A DNA stretch of 64,000 nt from Doryteuthis pealeii (GCA_023376005.1 CM042181.1:16067582-16131581), one strand, 5' to 3'. Positions 1-62,348 are shown, numbered from the stretch's first letter. A program made the numbers and translations. The notes: generated by a model from the sequence alone, not told the origin.

Positions 1-127
1 TTGATGTAAACACACATTGCTCTTGATGAAGACCACTTCAATAAAGGATCGAAACAGATTTCTGTCAGCGAATTTTAACATCATGTGTTTGTTTTTTCTA
101 AATATTATTTTCATATATATATAGGAA

Positions 128-402
128 GTGCGTGGTGTAATGGTTAAAGTCATGAGAAATGGACTTGTCGCCCCGAGTTCAAATTCTGGACGTGGTAATT
201 GCATTTCACTTAGCGCTAATACCCTTGGTAAAGGTATGAATCCTACTCTCCCTCCAGCTATGGGTAAATAGTAGGGCAGACTGGGCTCTTTAACCTTGGT
301 TAGGTAACCGGTCTAGGAGAAGGAAAACTCTGAATTCAAACCTGCTGAACTCCGCTTAAGAAATTGACTTTGTGTCACATCCTGCTCGTGCGGAGGGGTT
401 GG

Positions 403-440
<38 letters not shown>
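128..440 (+). mobile_element. tRNA-derived SINE (family A) with (TA)n tail
   Basis: The head GTGGTGTAATGGTTAAAGTC fits a Pol III box A and GAGTTCAAATTC a decayed box B. A conserved body ends in CGGAGGGGTTGGTA and a long TA run. Other copies are at 8741-9055 (+), 14662-14949 (-) and 26800-27087 (-), with 3' fragments near 3385, 14171, 48513 and 62185. Confidence 0.8.
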
Positions 441-444
<4 letters not shown>

Positions 445-719
445 GATTTAGTGTGAAGCATGAGTAAAGTGTGAAATAAATGAGAAACTGTTGGATGTTA
501 TGTAAATTCATTTCAATAGTTTCTTAGAAAGGAATTACGCAGGATAGGTTGCAAGGTAGGAGTTTGAAGGCTTTAGTTGTTTCCTCAGATCATAAATAAA
601 AAAAAAAAACCCTACAATTTAAGAAACTTTAGTTGGGACCCATAAATTTTGCCAGGGACACATTACAGGATGCACTAAATCAAAAAGCTATCTGCATTAC
701 TGCTGTTTTATACTCAAAC

Positions 720-885
720 AAGAGGAACAACCGTAGTGTAGGTGTTTACCGAACCTGTTCACCACAAGTAGAAGTGACACATGGTCCCAAGTATGGGGCA
801 TCCAGTGACTATTGAACACTCTATTCAGTAGTAATGAACCTCGGAGACTAGCTTGCTAACCATTACACCACAATAGGATACCCTA
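720..885 (-). mobile_element. Possible tRNA-derived SINE head
   Basis: The complement starts TTGTGGTGTAATGGTTAGCA, a box A-like head, followed by AGGTTC. Only one clear copy is in the window, so limits are approximate. The rest of 440-930 shows nothing I recognise. Confidence 0.4.
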
Positions 886-929
886 GGAACAACTCCAGTG
901 TGAGGCATATCAAACACTCTACACTGTTA

Positions 930-1310
930 TCCTAGTGGATGAGCAGTCCATGACTTGCAACAGTTCACTTAGGCTAGACGGGCGGTTGGAGAGGCCCCTC
1001 TGATCAATCGGCTGGTCACATCAAGCCATAGCACATATTGCCCTTATGGCAATCCCAAGCCTTTTTTATCATGGGTGCTAGAAGTCGGTGGCTGGTCACA
1101 TCAAGCCATAGAACCTATTGCCCTTATGGCAATCCCAAGCCTTTTTTTATCATGGGTGCTAGAAGTCGGTGGCTGAGGGTTTTCATGTCCTGGGTATGAC
1201 ATTAAACTCTATCTGATGGTGAGGTTCCAGTTTTGGATGTGTGGGGAACGTGGAGCATTCTTCATCACCATAAAAAATACATTTAACGCCCTAAGTTGGT
1301 TGTTTTCTTT
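930..1310 (+). mobile_element. AAACC-tailed retroposon (family B), 5'-truncated, with internal duplication
   Basis: This carries the family B core (GGCTAGACGGGCGGT, ATTGCCCTTATGGCA, ATCTGATGGTGAGGTTCCAG). A segment of about 77 bp from GGCTGGTCACATCAAGC to CTAGAAGTCGGT is repeated in tandem. Confidence 0.75.
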
Positions 1311-1384
1311 CAAGTAACACCATAGCTGGGGTCGTTATTTTAATAGTCACCAGGTAGCAATTTATGAGGCAGGAGACTGGGATG

Positions 1385-1592
1385 CACTTCCTCATTAATT
1401 ACCCAAAAAATTAAAATTAAGTTTTATTACAAAATTTGTGGGTTCAGTTTTTTCTGGGTCACCCTGTAATATTATGTTACTCAACTAGGGGTGGGTGGGG
1501 TTGGGGTTGGGGTTTAGGGTTAGTTTAATGGGAAAATAATTTGGGTTCTGTTTTTTTTCTGGGACACTCTGTAATATCATGTTACTCAACTA
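1385..1592. repeat. MITE-like remnants sharing the GGGTGACCCAGAAAAAAC terminus
   Basis: TTCTGGGTCACCCTGTAATA and a near repeat 103 bp later frame a G-rich GGGGTTGGGGTT run. The same terminal sequence bounds the fold-back element at 7500-7855. Confidence 0.5.
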
Positions 1593-1604
1593 GGAAATAA
1601 CCAT

Positions 1605-2222
1605 CTTGAATAGCAAGACCTGTGGATATACCACAATATGATAATTTAATTATTACAATGTTTGATGATTACTTAAGAGCTATTGCTAAATAGTTCAATA
1701 TGTAAAAAGTATAATAATCTTGATTTAACTCTTTACTAGCAGGACCTGTGGATATACCACAGTATAATTTAATTATTACAACATTTGATGATTACTTAAG
1801 AGCTATTGCTAAATACTTCAATATGTAAAAAGTATAATAGTCTTGAATAGCAGGACCTGTGGATATACCACAGTAGTATGTTAATTTATTACATTTGATA
1901 TGTTTACTTAAGGGCTATTGCAAATAGTTCAATATGTAAAGTAAGTAAAGTCGTCGGGGCGGCCTAAAGTCGGTATCAGCTAATCAGCGAGGGAGTCTAT
2001 CCCCTTTTCAATAGCGCTAGACCAAGGAGATTGTTTTAGCATCTGAGGTGGAGCGCCACACCTACCATCAGCTCCTTACTTTACCGCACAGATCCCTGTG
2101 CTACTCATACGCTGAGTTGGCGAGGACCGGAATCGAACTAGGAATCGTGTGGTTTCTAGCCGAACGCTCTACTGACTGAGCTAATCCGGCCCTGTTCAAT
2201 ATGTAAAAGTATAATAATCTTG
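1605..2222. repeat. Tandem repeat of about 115 bp, three units, split by a SINE
   Basis: Units start AGCAGGACCTGTGGATATAC near 1613, 1738 and 1850 and end AAAAGTATAATAATCTTGA. The third is interrupted by the SINE at 1945-2192 and resumes at 2195. Confidence 0.85.
1945..2192 (-). mobile_element. tRNA-derived SINE (family C) with 14-bp target duplication
   Basis: Complement head GGATTAGCTCAGTCAGTAGA and GTTCGATTCCGG are good boxes A and B of a tRNA. The body carries GGAGCTGATGGTAGGTGTGG and the end GGGATAGACTCCCTCGCTG. GTTCAATATGTAAA is found on both sides. Other copies are near 5810-6025, 6034-6590, 6605-6840 (+), 48247-48395 and 61919-62065 (-). Confidence 0.85.
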
Positions 2223-2281
2223 ATTTTAACTCTCTCTCACTCTCTTTCTTTCTTTCATTTTCATCTTTTCATCATGTTTGA

Positions 2282-2957
2282 TAATGCCGCAATTCTTGGG
2301 AAAATCAACAGATGGTTGATGGCAGCTAAATATTTTGTTATATAGATAAAATCTAAAATAAAAATTTGAAAAAAAAATGTCAAACAAATTGTTCAAATCA
2401 TTCCTCTCTTATCATTATTAATGAAGGGTTGACTTACCTAATCATCCAAAGCTCGTAATCCGTACAGAGAAAAGTGTTACTGTCCACGTATCCCATTTAA
2501 ATACAATGTACCGCGCATTTGATTGGTTGTTAGCAATAACCAATCAGATGAGCAGGATTAGAGTTCTACAACCGTCAAAAAAAAAACAAATAAAAGTCGA
2601 GCGTCTTTCAATCAAACGTCTTTTAGCGTCTATTGTTGGTGGTTGAACCAGAGCTTTGGTCACCTCTGATAGGGTCAGCAAGGCGAGGGAAGTCTGATGT
2701 TGGAAGACCCGAAACTTCCCAATGAACCTTGCAGATTACATCACTGACGACAACCACCAGTGCCCCAAATGTAGGAGCGTATATTAAAAGTATCTTTTCA
2801 TTATGTTTGATTTCTGAAAGAGTGTATTTATCATAAGAAACTTAAGTGATTCTCTTTTGTACATTTTGTCTATTTAACTTTATATTATTTCAATTGATAA
2901 TGCCGCATTTCTTGGGAAAATCAACAGATGGTTGATGGCAGCTAAATATTTTGTTGG
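2282..2957. repeat. Direct 60-bp repeats flanking a hammerhead-like element
   Basis: GATAATGCCGC..TTCTTGGG to TAAATATTTTGTT occurs at 2280-2341 and 2894-2956. Between them 2595-2790 carries CTGATG then CCCGAAAC and ends in TAGGAGCGTATATT. A noisy relative of this inner part is at 53240-53460. Confidence 0.6.
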
Positions 2958-3317
2958 GTCTTATTTCTTATTATTGAATCGCATCAATATTATTTTTTCA
3001 TTAAAGAAAAGTCAGGGATATAAATGCATTTCGTATTTCTATAGGGAATATTTCTCTGAATTTTTTAGGTGAGGCTTGATAATTGGTGTTATTTGGATTA
3101 TTCGGACTATTGTCCTCATCTTTATTGTTATCTGTACAATGTTTTGGCTGATGTGCCCTCCGGCCTTCTTCAGGTATTTCTTGTTAGACTCAAGAACCTT
3201 CTCTTCGAACTCTGAACCCAACCCTTTATTCAATCCATGGGGGTATACTGTTCTCATTCCACTAAACATGACTGGGTACATGTGTTTAGCTGTGTTAATT
3301 ACAACTTTAATTAATTA

Positions 3318-3425
3318 CTTTATTTCAAAATTTTATCGACATTAAATGACCCAGCGAGGTTAATATGCCACAAACCAAACCAAACCACACGAGCAGGATG
3401 CGACACAAGGACAATTTCTTTTTAG
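3318..3425. mobile_element. Tail ends of retroposons B and A
   Basis: ATTTATTTCAAAA..TTTATCGACATTAAATGACCC..GATATGCC.. then AAACCAAACC is a family B tail. It is followed directly by CACACGAGCAGGATGCGACA, the complement of the family A end. Confidence 0.65.
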
Positions 3426-3435
3426 TCAGAGTTTA

Positions 3436-5100
3436 ACAAAATCTTCTTAGCTCTTAACATCCTGTTGAGAATTTTCTAAGTCTAGAGGAGCCCCATTCCT
3501 ATAAGGATATATAGAAATAGCTAAAAATGGCTTTTTCATTTAAAGTTCCCTGTTATTTCCCGTGTGGTGGACCGGAAGTTATCACTCCGAAGGATAGAAG
3601 TAAAATGACGAAAAATAACGTTCTGTGCAGGTGGATCACGCAGCATGTGAAAAGAAAAATTGAAATATTAAAATTATTAATTATTGACCAATCAGAGACG
3701 TTCGCGTCTAAGATAATTTATCAAATAAACTCCTTTCTGGAGCCGACCAATTTCTTATAAATGAGGAAGATTTTTCAGAGATCAGCAGAGATGACAAAAC
3801 CAATTTGTCTGAATACACCATGCATTTTGCACTGATGAAATTTAGCCCTTTAATGCATAAGGTATAATAATCTCTCTCTCTCTCTCTCTCTTTCTCTTCT
3901 CTTTCTCTTTCTCTCACTCTTTCTCTCACTCTTTCTCTTTCTCTCACTCTTTCTCTTTCTCTCACTCTTTCTCTCTTTCTCTCACTCTTTCTTCTTTCTT
4001 TCACTCTTTCTTTTCTTCTTCTTTTTCTTCTTTCATTCTTTCTTTTTTCATTCTTTCTTTTTCATTCTTTTCTTTTCATTCTTTCATTCTTTCTTTCATT
4101 CTTTTTCTTCTTTCTTTTTCATTCTTTCATTCTTTCTTTTTTCATTCTTTCATTCTTTCTTTTTCATTCTTTCATTCTTCTTTTTCATTCTTCATTCTTT
4201 TCTTTCATTTCTTTCATTCTTTCTTCATTCTTTCTTTCATTTTTCTTTCATTCTTTCATTCTTCATTCTTTCATTTTCATTCTTTCATTTTCATTCTTTC
4301 ATTCTTTCATTCTTTCATTCATTCTTTCATTCATTTTCATTCATTCTTTCTTCATTCATTCTTTCATTCTTCTTTCATTCATTCTTCATTCTTTCTTTTT
4401 CTTTCTTTCATTCTTTCATTCTTTCATTCTTTCATTCATTCATTCATTCTTCTTCATTCATTCATTCTTCTTCATTCATTCATTCTTTCATTCATTCTTT
4501 CATTCATTCTTTCATTCTTCATTCATTCTTTCTTTCATTCATTCTTCATTCTTTCTTTCATTCATTCTTTCATTCTTTCTTTCATTCTTTCATTCATTCA
4601 TTTCTTTCATTCTTTCTTCATTCACTCTTTCATTCATTCTTTCATTCTTTCTTTCGATTCTTTCTTTCTTTCTTTCTTTCTTTCACTCTTTCTTTCTTTC
4701 TTTCTTTCTTTCACTCTTTCAGAGACTGCTGCTTCGACTTTGAGACTTACATTTCTACACTTATATTACATGAACATTCAAAAAAAGGACTTTTACAGGA
4801 CATTACCCAGTATTCTCTACTACCAATGTAATTTTTGTGCCAGTACATATTTTGTTTGTTATATGTATGAGTTCTTTGTCTTTTCTGCTATTTATTAATA
4901 TATTATTATAGTGTGATGAGTACTTTACCAAAATACTTATTAATAACCGCCTCTCACCCACTATACCTGTAAATCAAAGACTGCTAAATATGTTTAATAT
5001 TACATTTAAACAAAGGCTATTGTTTGGGGTAGATTAGGAAAACAAATGTGACTTCTGGCCGGGTAGAACGAGCCGGTATGGGACGGTAAGAGTTAAAGAC
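3436..5100 (-). repeat. Dispersed repeat, inverted relative to 35365-35725, split by CT microsatellites
   Basis: The complement of 3436-3575 (AACAGGATGTTAAGAGC, TCCTTATAGGAATGGGGCTC) and of 4965-5095 (CCGGAAGTCACATT, GCCTTTGTTTAAATGT) matches the repeat upstream of exon 7. A 77-codon open frame at 3527-3760 has no recognisable domain. Confidence 0.6.
3870..4725. repeat. Long CT and CATTC/CTTTC microsatellite
   Basis: (CT)n passes into irregular CTTTCATT/CATT arrays over 850 bp. Open frames in it are simple-sequence artefacts. Confidence 0.95.
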
Positions 5101-5109
5101 TAAGGTAAT

Positions 5110-5161
5110 TGTTATCTCCTCTCCTTTTCTCTCTCTCACTCTCTCTCTTTCTCTCTCACTC

Positions 5162-5194
<33 letters not shown>

Positions 5195-5305
5195 CTCTCT
5201 CTCTTTCTCTCTTTCTTTCTCTTTCTCTCACTTTCTTTCTTTCTCTTTCTCTCACTTTCTTTCTTTCTCTTTCTCTCACTTTCTTTCTTTCTCTCTCTCT
5301 CACTT

Positions 5306-5341
<36 letters not shown>

Positions 5342-5345
5342 ACTT
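5110..5345. repeat. (CT)n/(CTTT)n microsatellite
   Basis: Pure pyrimidine simple repeat of TCTC, TTTC and CACT units. Confidence 0.95.
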
Positions 5346-5486
5346 GATCAATAGAAACTAATTAAGGTGAGAAAAGAAATTGTCCGATCTTCAACAATTA
5401 AATTTATCTCGGCCAAACAAAGAATCAAGTGTTGTTACTATCATAAAAAATATTTAGATGCTGTTACATCATGAACTGGGGTTGGG

Positions 5487-5816
5487 TTAGCTCAAACCGT
5501 CCTTCGGGACGGGGGTCCGGTGTGCTTCGGCCACAGGACCAGTTGTGTTAAATTAATAGCGTCGATCCCAGGGGGCTATCCCCCCAGGCAATACCTGCCG
5601 CCTGAGGTGCCCCCTTGAGGGGGAATGCCGACGGGATCGACGCAATTTTTGTTCTCTCCCACCCATTAGCTTCGGCTTGTGGGTAGGCCCATGTTAAAAC
5701 GAGGCCTTGTGCCCAGTCCATACAGGTGGTGTATGATACAAATAAACTCTCAAACCGTCCTTCGGGCCGGGGGTCCAGTGAGCTTTGGCCACTGGACCGG
5801 TGAGTTGTGTTAAATT
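5487..5816 (+). mobile_element. GC-rich hairpin element inside a family C SINE
   Basis: A GC-rich island in AT-rich DNA. It begins and ends with a repeat of about 60 bp (AAACCGTCCTTCGGG to GTGTTAAATTAAT at 5491 and 5753). Inside, GCGTCGATCCC and GGGATCGACGC form an exact 11-bp inverted pair, and the inner copy ends GGTGTATGATACAAATAAA, a LINE-like 3' end. It splits GGGTTAGCTCA from GGTAGAGCG of a SINE C head. Confidence 0.6.
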
Positions 5817-6033
5817 AATCGGTAGAGCGTTCGGCCAGAAACCACAAGGTTCCTAGTTCGATACCTGCCCTCGCCAACTCAGTGTATGAGTAGCACAGGG
5901 ATCTGTGTGATAAAGGAGCTGATGGCAGGTGTGGCGCTTCACCTCAGACAAAAGTGAAAAGGGGATAGACTCCCTCGCTGATTGACTGATACCGACTTTA
6001 GGCTGCCCCGACGACTTTACTTTTACTTACATC

Positions 6034-6590
6034 ATGAACGGGTTTAGCTCAGTCGATAGAGCATCCACCAAGGAATCATAAGGTTCCGGCTTCGATACTG
6101 GCCCTCGCCAACTCAGTGCATGAGTCCCAACCCTATTGCCAAACCCCAACCCCTTTTTATCATATAGGTGCTAGAAGGCGGTGACTGAGGGTCTGCATGT
6201 CCTTAGAATGACATTAAACTCTATCTGATGGTGAGGTTCCTGTTTTGGAGGTTTGGGGAATGTGGAGCACCCCTTCATCACCATTGCTCCCTGGTCCACT
6301 CTGACCCGGAGTGGTAGTACCTGTTAGGGTCCCATTTATGGGTTAAATAGAAAAACATGAGTTGATAAACAAAATTGTATTATCCATTAAGAATTGATTT
6401 ATTTCAAAACTTTATCGGCATTAAATGACCCACTGAGGTTGATATGCCGTAAAACAGTGCATGAGTAACACAGCTTTGATCTGTGCAGTAAAATGTGGCG
6501 CTCCACCTCAGACACAGAAAAAAATCTCCCCAGTCTAGTGCTAGTGAAAAGGGGATAGACTCCCTCGCTGTCTGGCTGATGCCACCTATT
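6034..6590 (+). mobile_element. Family C SINE interrupted by a family B retroposon (6123-6455)
   Basis: The SINE C head runs 6034-6122. A 5'-truncated family B copy follows and ends CCGTAAAAC. Then SINE C resumes AGTGCATGAGTAACAC. AGTGCATGAGT is present on both sides of the insert as an 11-bp target duplication. Confidence 0.85.
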
Positions 6591-6604
6591 CTATTACATC
6601 ATAA

Positions 6605-6840
6605 ACTGGTTTAGCTCAGTTGATAGTGCATCCACCTAAGAACCACAAGGTTCTGTGTTTGATGCTGGCACTCGTCACCCCAGTGCATGGGTAGCACAGC
6701 TTGGATCTGTGTGATAAAGTGGGAAGCTGAAGGTAGTTGTGGCACTCCACCTCAGATGCGAAAACAATCTCCTCAGTCTAGTGCTATTGAAAAGGGGATA
6801 GACTCCCTTGCTGTCAGGCTGAGGCCACCTATTCTATTAT
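6605..6840 (+). mobile_element. tRNA-derived SINE (family C)
   Basis: The head TTTAGCTCAGTTGATAGTGC and the decayed box B GTGTTTGATGCTGG are followed by the usual body and the GGGATAGACTCCCTTGCTG end. Confidence 0.8.
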
Positions 6841-6942
6841 TTTACTTTATTATTACATCATGAACTTCTGTTTTTAATTTATTTTTATTTTTTAAATTTA
6901 TTTTTTAATTTTCATAGAGCACTTTAAACAATCCCCAAAATC

Positions 6943-6981
<39 letters not shown>

Positions 6982-6984
6982 GTG

Positions 6985-8200
6985 GAATTGTTTGGCTCAC
7001 TGATAAGATAAAGTGGAAATTCTTCCAATCTGTAACTGTGTCAGTACTGCTGTACAGCTGCACCACTTGGGTTCTAATGAAGCACATAGAGAAAAGGCTA
7101 AATGGAAGCTACACAAGGATGCTGCATGCTGTCTTAAACAAATCCTGGAAGCAGCACTCCACAAAGCAGCTTTCTGTAGATGAGATATTATTACCAAGGT
7201 ATGTGAACTAATTTCAGAAGAATGCCATCCAGTGTGGACATGTCTCAAACAAAAACAACTTAGAGCTTATAGTTTTCTATTAGTAGATGAAATAATATAC
7301 TAGGTGTATAAGACCTCTCCATACTGGATAGCAATCCTCTGAAATTAGTAGACGAGTTCACATACCTGGGTAGTAATATCTCATCTACAGAAATCTAGGT
7401 GGGAGCTACACAAGGATGCTACATGCTGTCTTAAATAAATCTTGGAACCAGCACCCCACCAGAAAGTAGCTGTACTCTCCACTTGCCTCTGTTACATAAT
7501 GAGGCTGAACTTGCACAAAGGTATCAAAATTAGGGTGACCCAGAAAAAAACAGAACCCAAATTATTTATTTATTTTCCCATTAAACTAACCTTAAACCCC
7601 AACCCTAACCCTAACCCCCCTAATTAGAATTAAGTTTTATTACAAAATTTGTGGGTTCTGTTTTTTCTGGGTTCTGTTTTTTCTGGGTCACCGGTTATAC
7701 AGAGTGACCCAGAAAAAACAGAACCCAAATTATTTATTTTCCCATTAAACTAACCCTAGACACCCATAGTTAAAATTAAGTTTTATTATAAAATTTGTAG
7801 CTTCTGTTTTTTCTGGATCACCCTAATTTTGACACCTTTGTGCAAGTTCAGGCCATAATGAATAAATCCTGGAACCAGCACCCCACCAGAAAGTAGCTGT
7901 ACTCTCCTCTTGCCTCTGTTACATAATTAATAGATTGACTATTCAATTTGTAATGTAAGTGTAAAACAATTCACATACCTAGGTAGTAATATCTCATCCA
8001 CAGAAAGCGATGTTAATACATGAATAGGAAAGGCATGGTCGGCCACAAACAAATTATCAGTCATATGGAAATCTGATCTCATTGACAAGCTAAAGAGACA
8101 ATTCTTCCAGGCTGTGGTTATATCAGTACTGCTGTATGGCTGCACCACTTGGACCCTAACGAAGCGCCTTGAGAATAAGCTAGATGGGAGCTGCACATAT
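6985..8200 (+). pseudogene. Broken LINE reverse transcriptase fragments
   Basis: Three pieces (6990-7180, 7325-7480, 7960-8200) encode thumb-side strings of an invertebrate non-LTR reverse transcriptase. Examples are KQFTYLGSNISSTES, KSDLIDKLKRQFFQAV and LLYGCTTWTLTKRLE. In-frame stops (for example TGA after DVNT near 8021) and rearrangement show it is dead. The middle is invaded by the fold-back element at 7500-7855. Confidence 0.8.
7500..7855. mobile_element. Fold-back/MITE pair with long inverted ends
   Basis: GGCTGAACTTGCACAAAGGT at the left mirrors ACCTTTGTGCAAGTTCAGGCC at the right. The inverted arms continue through AAAATTAGGGTGA and CCAGAAAAAACAGAACCC. Two inner units sit back to back around 7690-7700. 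Relatives are at 1385-1592, near 18573-18650 and at 32711-32750. Confidence 0.7.
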
Positions 8201-8740
8201 ATAAATATTGCTCTGTATATAATCTAAAAAGATTATTATACATTGAGCTCTCTGTAGTGATTTAAAGATTCACTGTATTTATACATACTGGATCATACAA
8301 TAATAATACAGTGTGTTTTAGAAATCACATATAGAATCATCCCTTACTACCAAGTTTTGGATACCTTACATATATATTAGTGATGGAGAGAGAGAGAGAG
8401 AGAGACTTTACACTACTTACTCCTGAACACCCAACATATAGCTGGCCATGTAAAAAAAACATGGATATGACCTCATCTCTCCCAGAATTTATGAGAGTAA
8501 AACAAACAAATAAATGTACTTTATACAATAAACGTATCTCACTCCATTTGGTTAGTAATCAGATTTTACCATCTAAATGATCTGTAAGGTCAACCTTGCA
8601 TCGTGGTGGGTGGGCAGCCTAAAGCCAGGTCAAAAATATCAGGTTCTTTAGATGTAGTTTTGACTGTGATCCCCAAAAAGATAAACAAATGCACAAACGT
8701 CAGATGAGTTGTACAGATATAACGTAACATGATAGTAGGA

Positions 8741-9025
8741 TGCGCGTGGTGTAATGGTTAAAGTCATGGGAAATGGACTCTACGCTCGAGCTCCAATCCT
8801 GGATGTGCTAATTGCATTTCACTTAGTGCTAATACCCTTGGGAAAGGTATGAATCCTACTCTCCCTCCAGCTATGGGTAAATAGTAGGGCAGATTGGGCT
8901 CTTTAACCTTGGTTAGGCAACTGGTCTAGGAGAAGGAAAACTCTGAATTCAAACCTGTTAGACTCCGCTTAAGAAATTGACCTTGTGTCACATCCTGCTC
9001 GTGCGGAGGGGTTGGTATATATATA

Positions 9026-9055
<30 letters not shown>
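8741..9055 (+). mobile_element. tRNA-derived SINE (family A) with TA tail
   Basis: Same head, body and CGGAGGGGTTGGTA end as 128-440, followed by (TA)n with one phase change. Confidence 0.8.
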
Positions 9056-9058
<3 letters not shown>

Positions 9059-9115
9059 AGCTCTTATTGATATTGAGCATTCTAATAATACAACAAAAAC
9101 TTGATCAACCACTAA

Positions 9116-9162
<47 letters not shown>

Positions 9163-9165
<3 letters not shown>

Positions 9166-9275
9166 GGAAGTAATTCTGTGACCCTGGGTTTCATACCTTT
9201 AGGTATTCATCAGGCTGTCTGATTGACAGCGAAAGGTAGGGAACCCAGGGTCACAGAATTACTTCCATTATATAT
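9163..9275 (-). ncRNA. Hammerhead ribozyme core in a small inverted element
   Basis: The minus strand reads CTGATGA (9213-9207), the perfect stem II hairpin ATACCTAAAGGTAT, GAAAC, then stem III ACC/GGT and the cleavage triplet GTC (9182-9180). Stem I is not well formed. The 3' arm recurs inverted at 9241-9272, so the unit is palindromic. It sits between a (TA)n run and a Helitron-like element. Confidence 0.65.
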
Positions 9276-9276
9276 A

Positions 9277-9856
9277 CTAGCAAATATATGCACCCTCCGG
9301 GTGCAAGTATTTAAGTTTTAATAAAATAAAATATAATGTTAACTTAGAAAGGGTAATGGAACTAAATAAGATGCCGATAAAAAGATTTGAAACAGAGGGG
9401 GAACAACTAAAACTTGCTTTTTCTTCACTCCCATCTTTCATTGCTAAATTTTCATAATTTAACTATTTACTTAAATTAGGAAGTAAAGAATAGAATTGCT
9501 GTTAATGTATTTATTGGAGATTTTTGCTCATATTCATTAAGATAAAACCAAACAATTAGAAATCAATAATACTGAGCACATATTTATTAAAATCAAATTT
9601 TTAATATCGATATGCAAATTAGCCTTTCCCTTCACACTGCAAACCACTATTTTGTATATAAATACGATTGCATGTTAATGATTTGTAGATATGGTCAACA
9701 GTATTAGTAATGTAAAACTATTTTATTAATAATTGAGGTTTGAATAAAAATCAAATCATGCAGAATGTGATGTAAATAACTATGTGAATTGTGACTCGAT
9801 TAGTAATATAGTTTTGGTTACAGGCAGAAAAACACACAATCTCCATTATAATAAGA
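9277..9856 (-). mobile_element. Non-autonomous Helitron-like element, family 1
   Basis: On the minus strand the element starts A/TCTTATTATAATGG. It ends with the hairpin TGCACCCGGAGGGTGCA, a short spacer and CTAG/T. A 5' TC, a 3' hairpin plus CTRR and insertion between A and T without target duplication define Helitrons. No protein is encoded. Copies: 23840-24483, 33313-33956, 38137-38748, 42762-43412. Confidence 0.75.
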
Positions 9857-9869
9857 TATACCTATTCCA

Positions 9870-11850
9870 TTAGTGTTGTACCACTTATATATTCTGTATT
9901 TTGGCACCCAGTTATTATCTAAGCAAGTTTTGTTAAAGTCCATAGAATATTTCTTCTTTATGATCTTCAAGTGTAGACATTCAAGTTGTCCTTTTTTTTT
10001 TACCCCACTCTTTTTTTTTCTAAAATCGTTTTTTTTTTTTTTTTTTTTTTTTTTTTATTCTTAAAATCTTTTTTACCTTTTTCAGTGGATTTTTTTCATT
10101 TTTAGAAATTCTTCTAAACCAACCCCTTTTTTCGACATAATGTATTTTTCATTAAAAAATTTTTTTTTTTATATCTGAACATAATGCTGGCCCAAAGGGA
10201 TAGTAACTGTTAGGGTTCCATCCATGGGTTAAATAGAAAAATGTGTTTATTAAAAAAAAAACCCAAAAAACGAGTATCCATTAAGTAGTGATGTGCAAAA
10301 CGAAGACTTTCAAAATGTCTGCTTAATTGTTAAAAATATTTTAAAACATCAATAAAAAATGGAAAATTAACTTTTTAATGTTTTCTTTTATGTTTAATAT
10401 AAAGAACAATTCCAAGTTTATATGTTATAAAAAAGAAAAAAACAAATTTCTCTTACATAAAACCTAAATTTTTGCATTTTAAAGTAAATTGCCGTAAATT
10501 CCCACTCTTTGTTGACAGTTATCGCATCTTGACGTGTGCACCTTTTCTTAGTATGGAGCACTATACATATAAAAAATTATTTTCTGAAGCAAAAACAAAT
10601 TACTAATTTAGCATTTCCTTGATGCCTCACGATTTAACTCTTAATATTATTGAAAAAGAAAGTTGGAAAAATCAAAATTAGAATGTTAGAAATTATTTAT
10701 AATAAAATTTTAACTGAACGGTAATATCTGCTTTCTGGATATAAACGGGAGAATTATTTGTTTCCAAATAAAATAATAAATTTCTTCAAACACTTTGAGT
10801 TTTCTTTTACAGAGTATAATTATACATGCGTCACGGATTCGAACCTATTAACTTATGTACCCAGAACAAAGTGAAAACAACAACAACAGTTTTCCCCCAA
10901 ACCCAGTTTTTATTTCTCTTTGATCCATCCGTAATAAGAATGACAACAATTTTTAATTCAAACATTATTTTCAAAAATTTATAAAATAAAAACCAACATA
11001 TATTATGTCATTATTTTTAGCAAGATATTTTTTATACAATATTTTCTTTGATTAAATAAATACGATTTTGCTGTACATTAAAGAAAAGTATTAATTTTAC
11101 ATTATATAAATTTTTAAAAATCCCTGAAAAATAAAATAAAAATGTAGACAATAGGAACTTTTAATATAAAATTCTTTTGAAAATATCTAATAATTAAAAA
11201 AAAGAAAAAGAAAAAGATACATATTTTTTCTTATTTATGAGATTTAAGTTTCAATGTTTAAGATGTCCTATTTCCAAACCGATTTATTAGCGAATTATCT
11301 TTTTTTTACATATGTTCCATCATTAAATTGTCTTTCGAAAAATGTAAAATTTATTTATGTACAAAAAAAAAATCTTGGTACGTGGGATCAATGCGCGAAA
11401 CAAAAACTACCGAAAAAAATTATTAGCCTATTCAATTTAGTAAATATTTATTTACAATAAAAATTTGTCTTTTATTACTTCATATACCGAAAGTTTTATT
11501 AAAATCGGATAGTTAGTTTATTTTATATGATTTTTAGAAGAATTTCATGTGATCACCCTTTTTTAGAGCCAGAGATATTTTGCAAAACAAACCAAACTAA
11601 ACACAATGCATTTTTTTTTTTCATTTTTAAGTTTTTATAAATTGCATCACCCCTCTTTTGCTTTTGTTTGTTTCTCTGTATGTGTTTTACGCTAGTGGTT
11701 TATTGTAACCATCTGTTACCAGCATTTTAAATAAAGGTGAAACATAATTCACTTTACATCCGGTCATAGAACTGATGCATCTTGGGAATTCTCATTTTAC
11801 ATTCTTTTTTTTTTTTTTTTTCCTTTTTTTCCCCTTTTTCTTCTTTTCCA
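9870..11850. other. AT-rich stretch without recognised genes
   Basis: Contains poly-T near 9990-10065 and a family B fragment at 10195-10290 (GTAACTGTTAGGGTTCC). The rest is unassigned AT-rich sequence up to exon 2. I see no convincing promoter. Confidence 0.6.
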
Positions 11851-11874
11851 GTGCAATATACATCTGTGTGCATC

Positions 11875-62348
<50,474 letters not shown>

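Noticed and set aside
2090..2192. Possible functional tRNA gene on the minus strand
   Set aside because: Boxes A and B are good, but the sequence continues into the SINE C body, is flanked by a target duplication and occurs in several copies.
2595..2790. Clear hammerhead in the first 3 kb
   Set aside because: CTGATG and CCCGAAAC are there, but stem II is imperfect and no cleavage site or stem I can be drawn.
3708..5354. Long open frames rich in Arg-Glu or Ser-Leu-Phe
   Set aside because: They are translations of CT microsatellites. There is no start context, splice support or non-repeat sequence.
7560..7625. Interstitial telomere repeat (CCCTAACCCTAACCC)
   Set aside because: It is only a few imperfect units within the loop of a fold-back element; the related 1490-1520 stretch is GGGGTT-like. 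This is not a telomere array.
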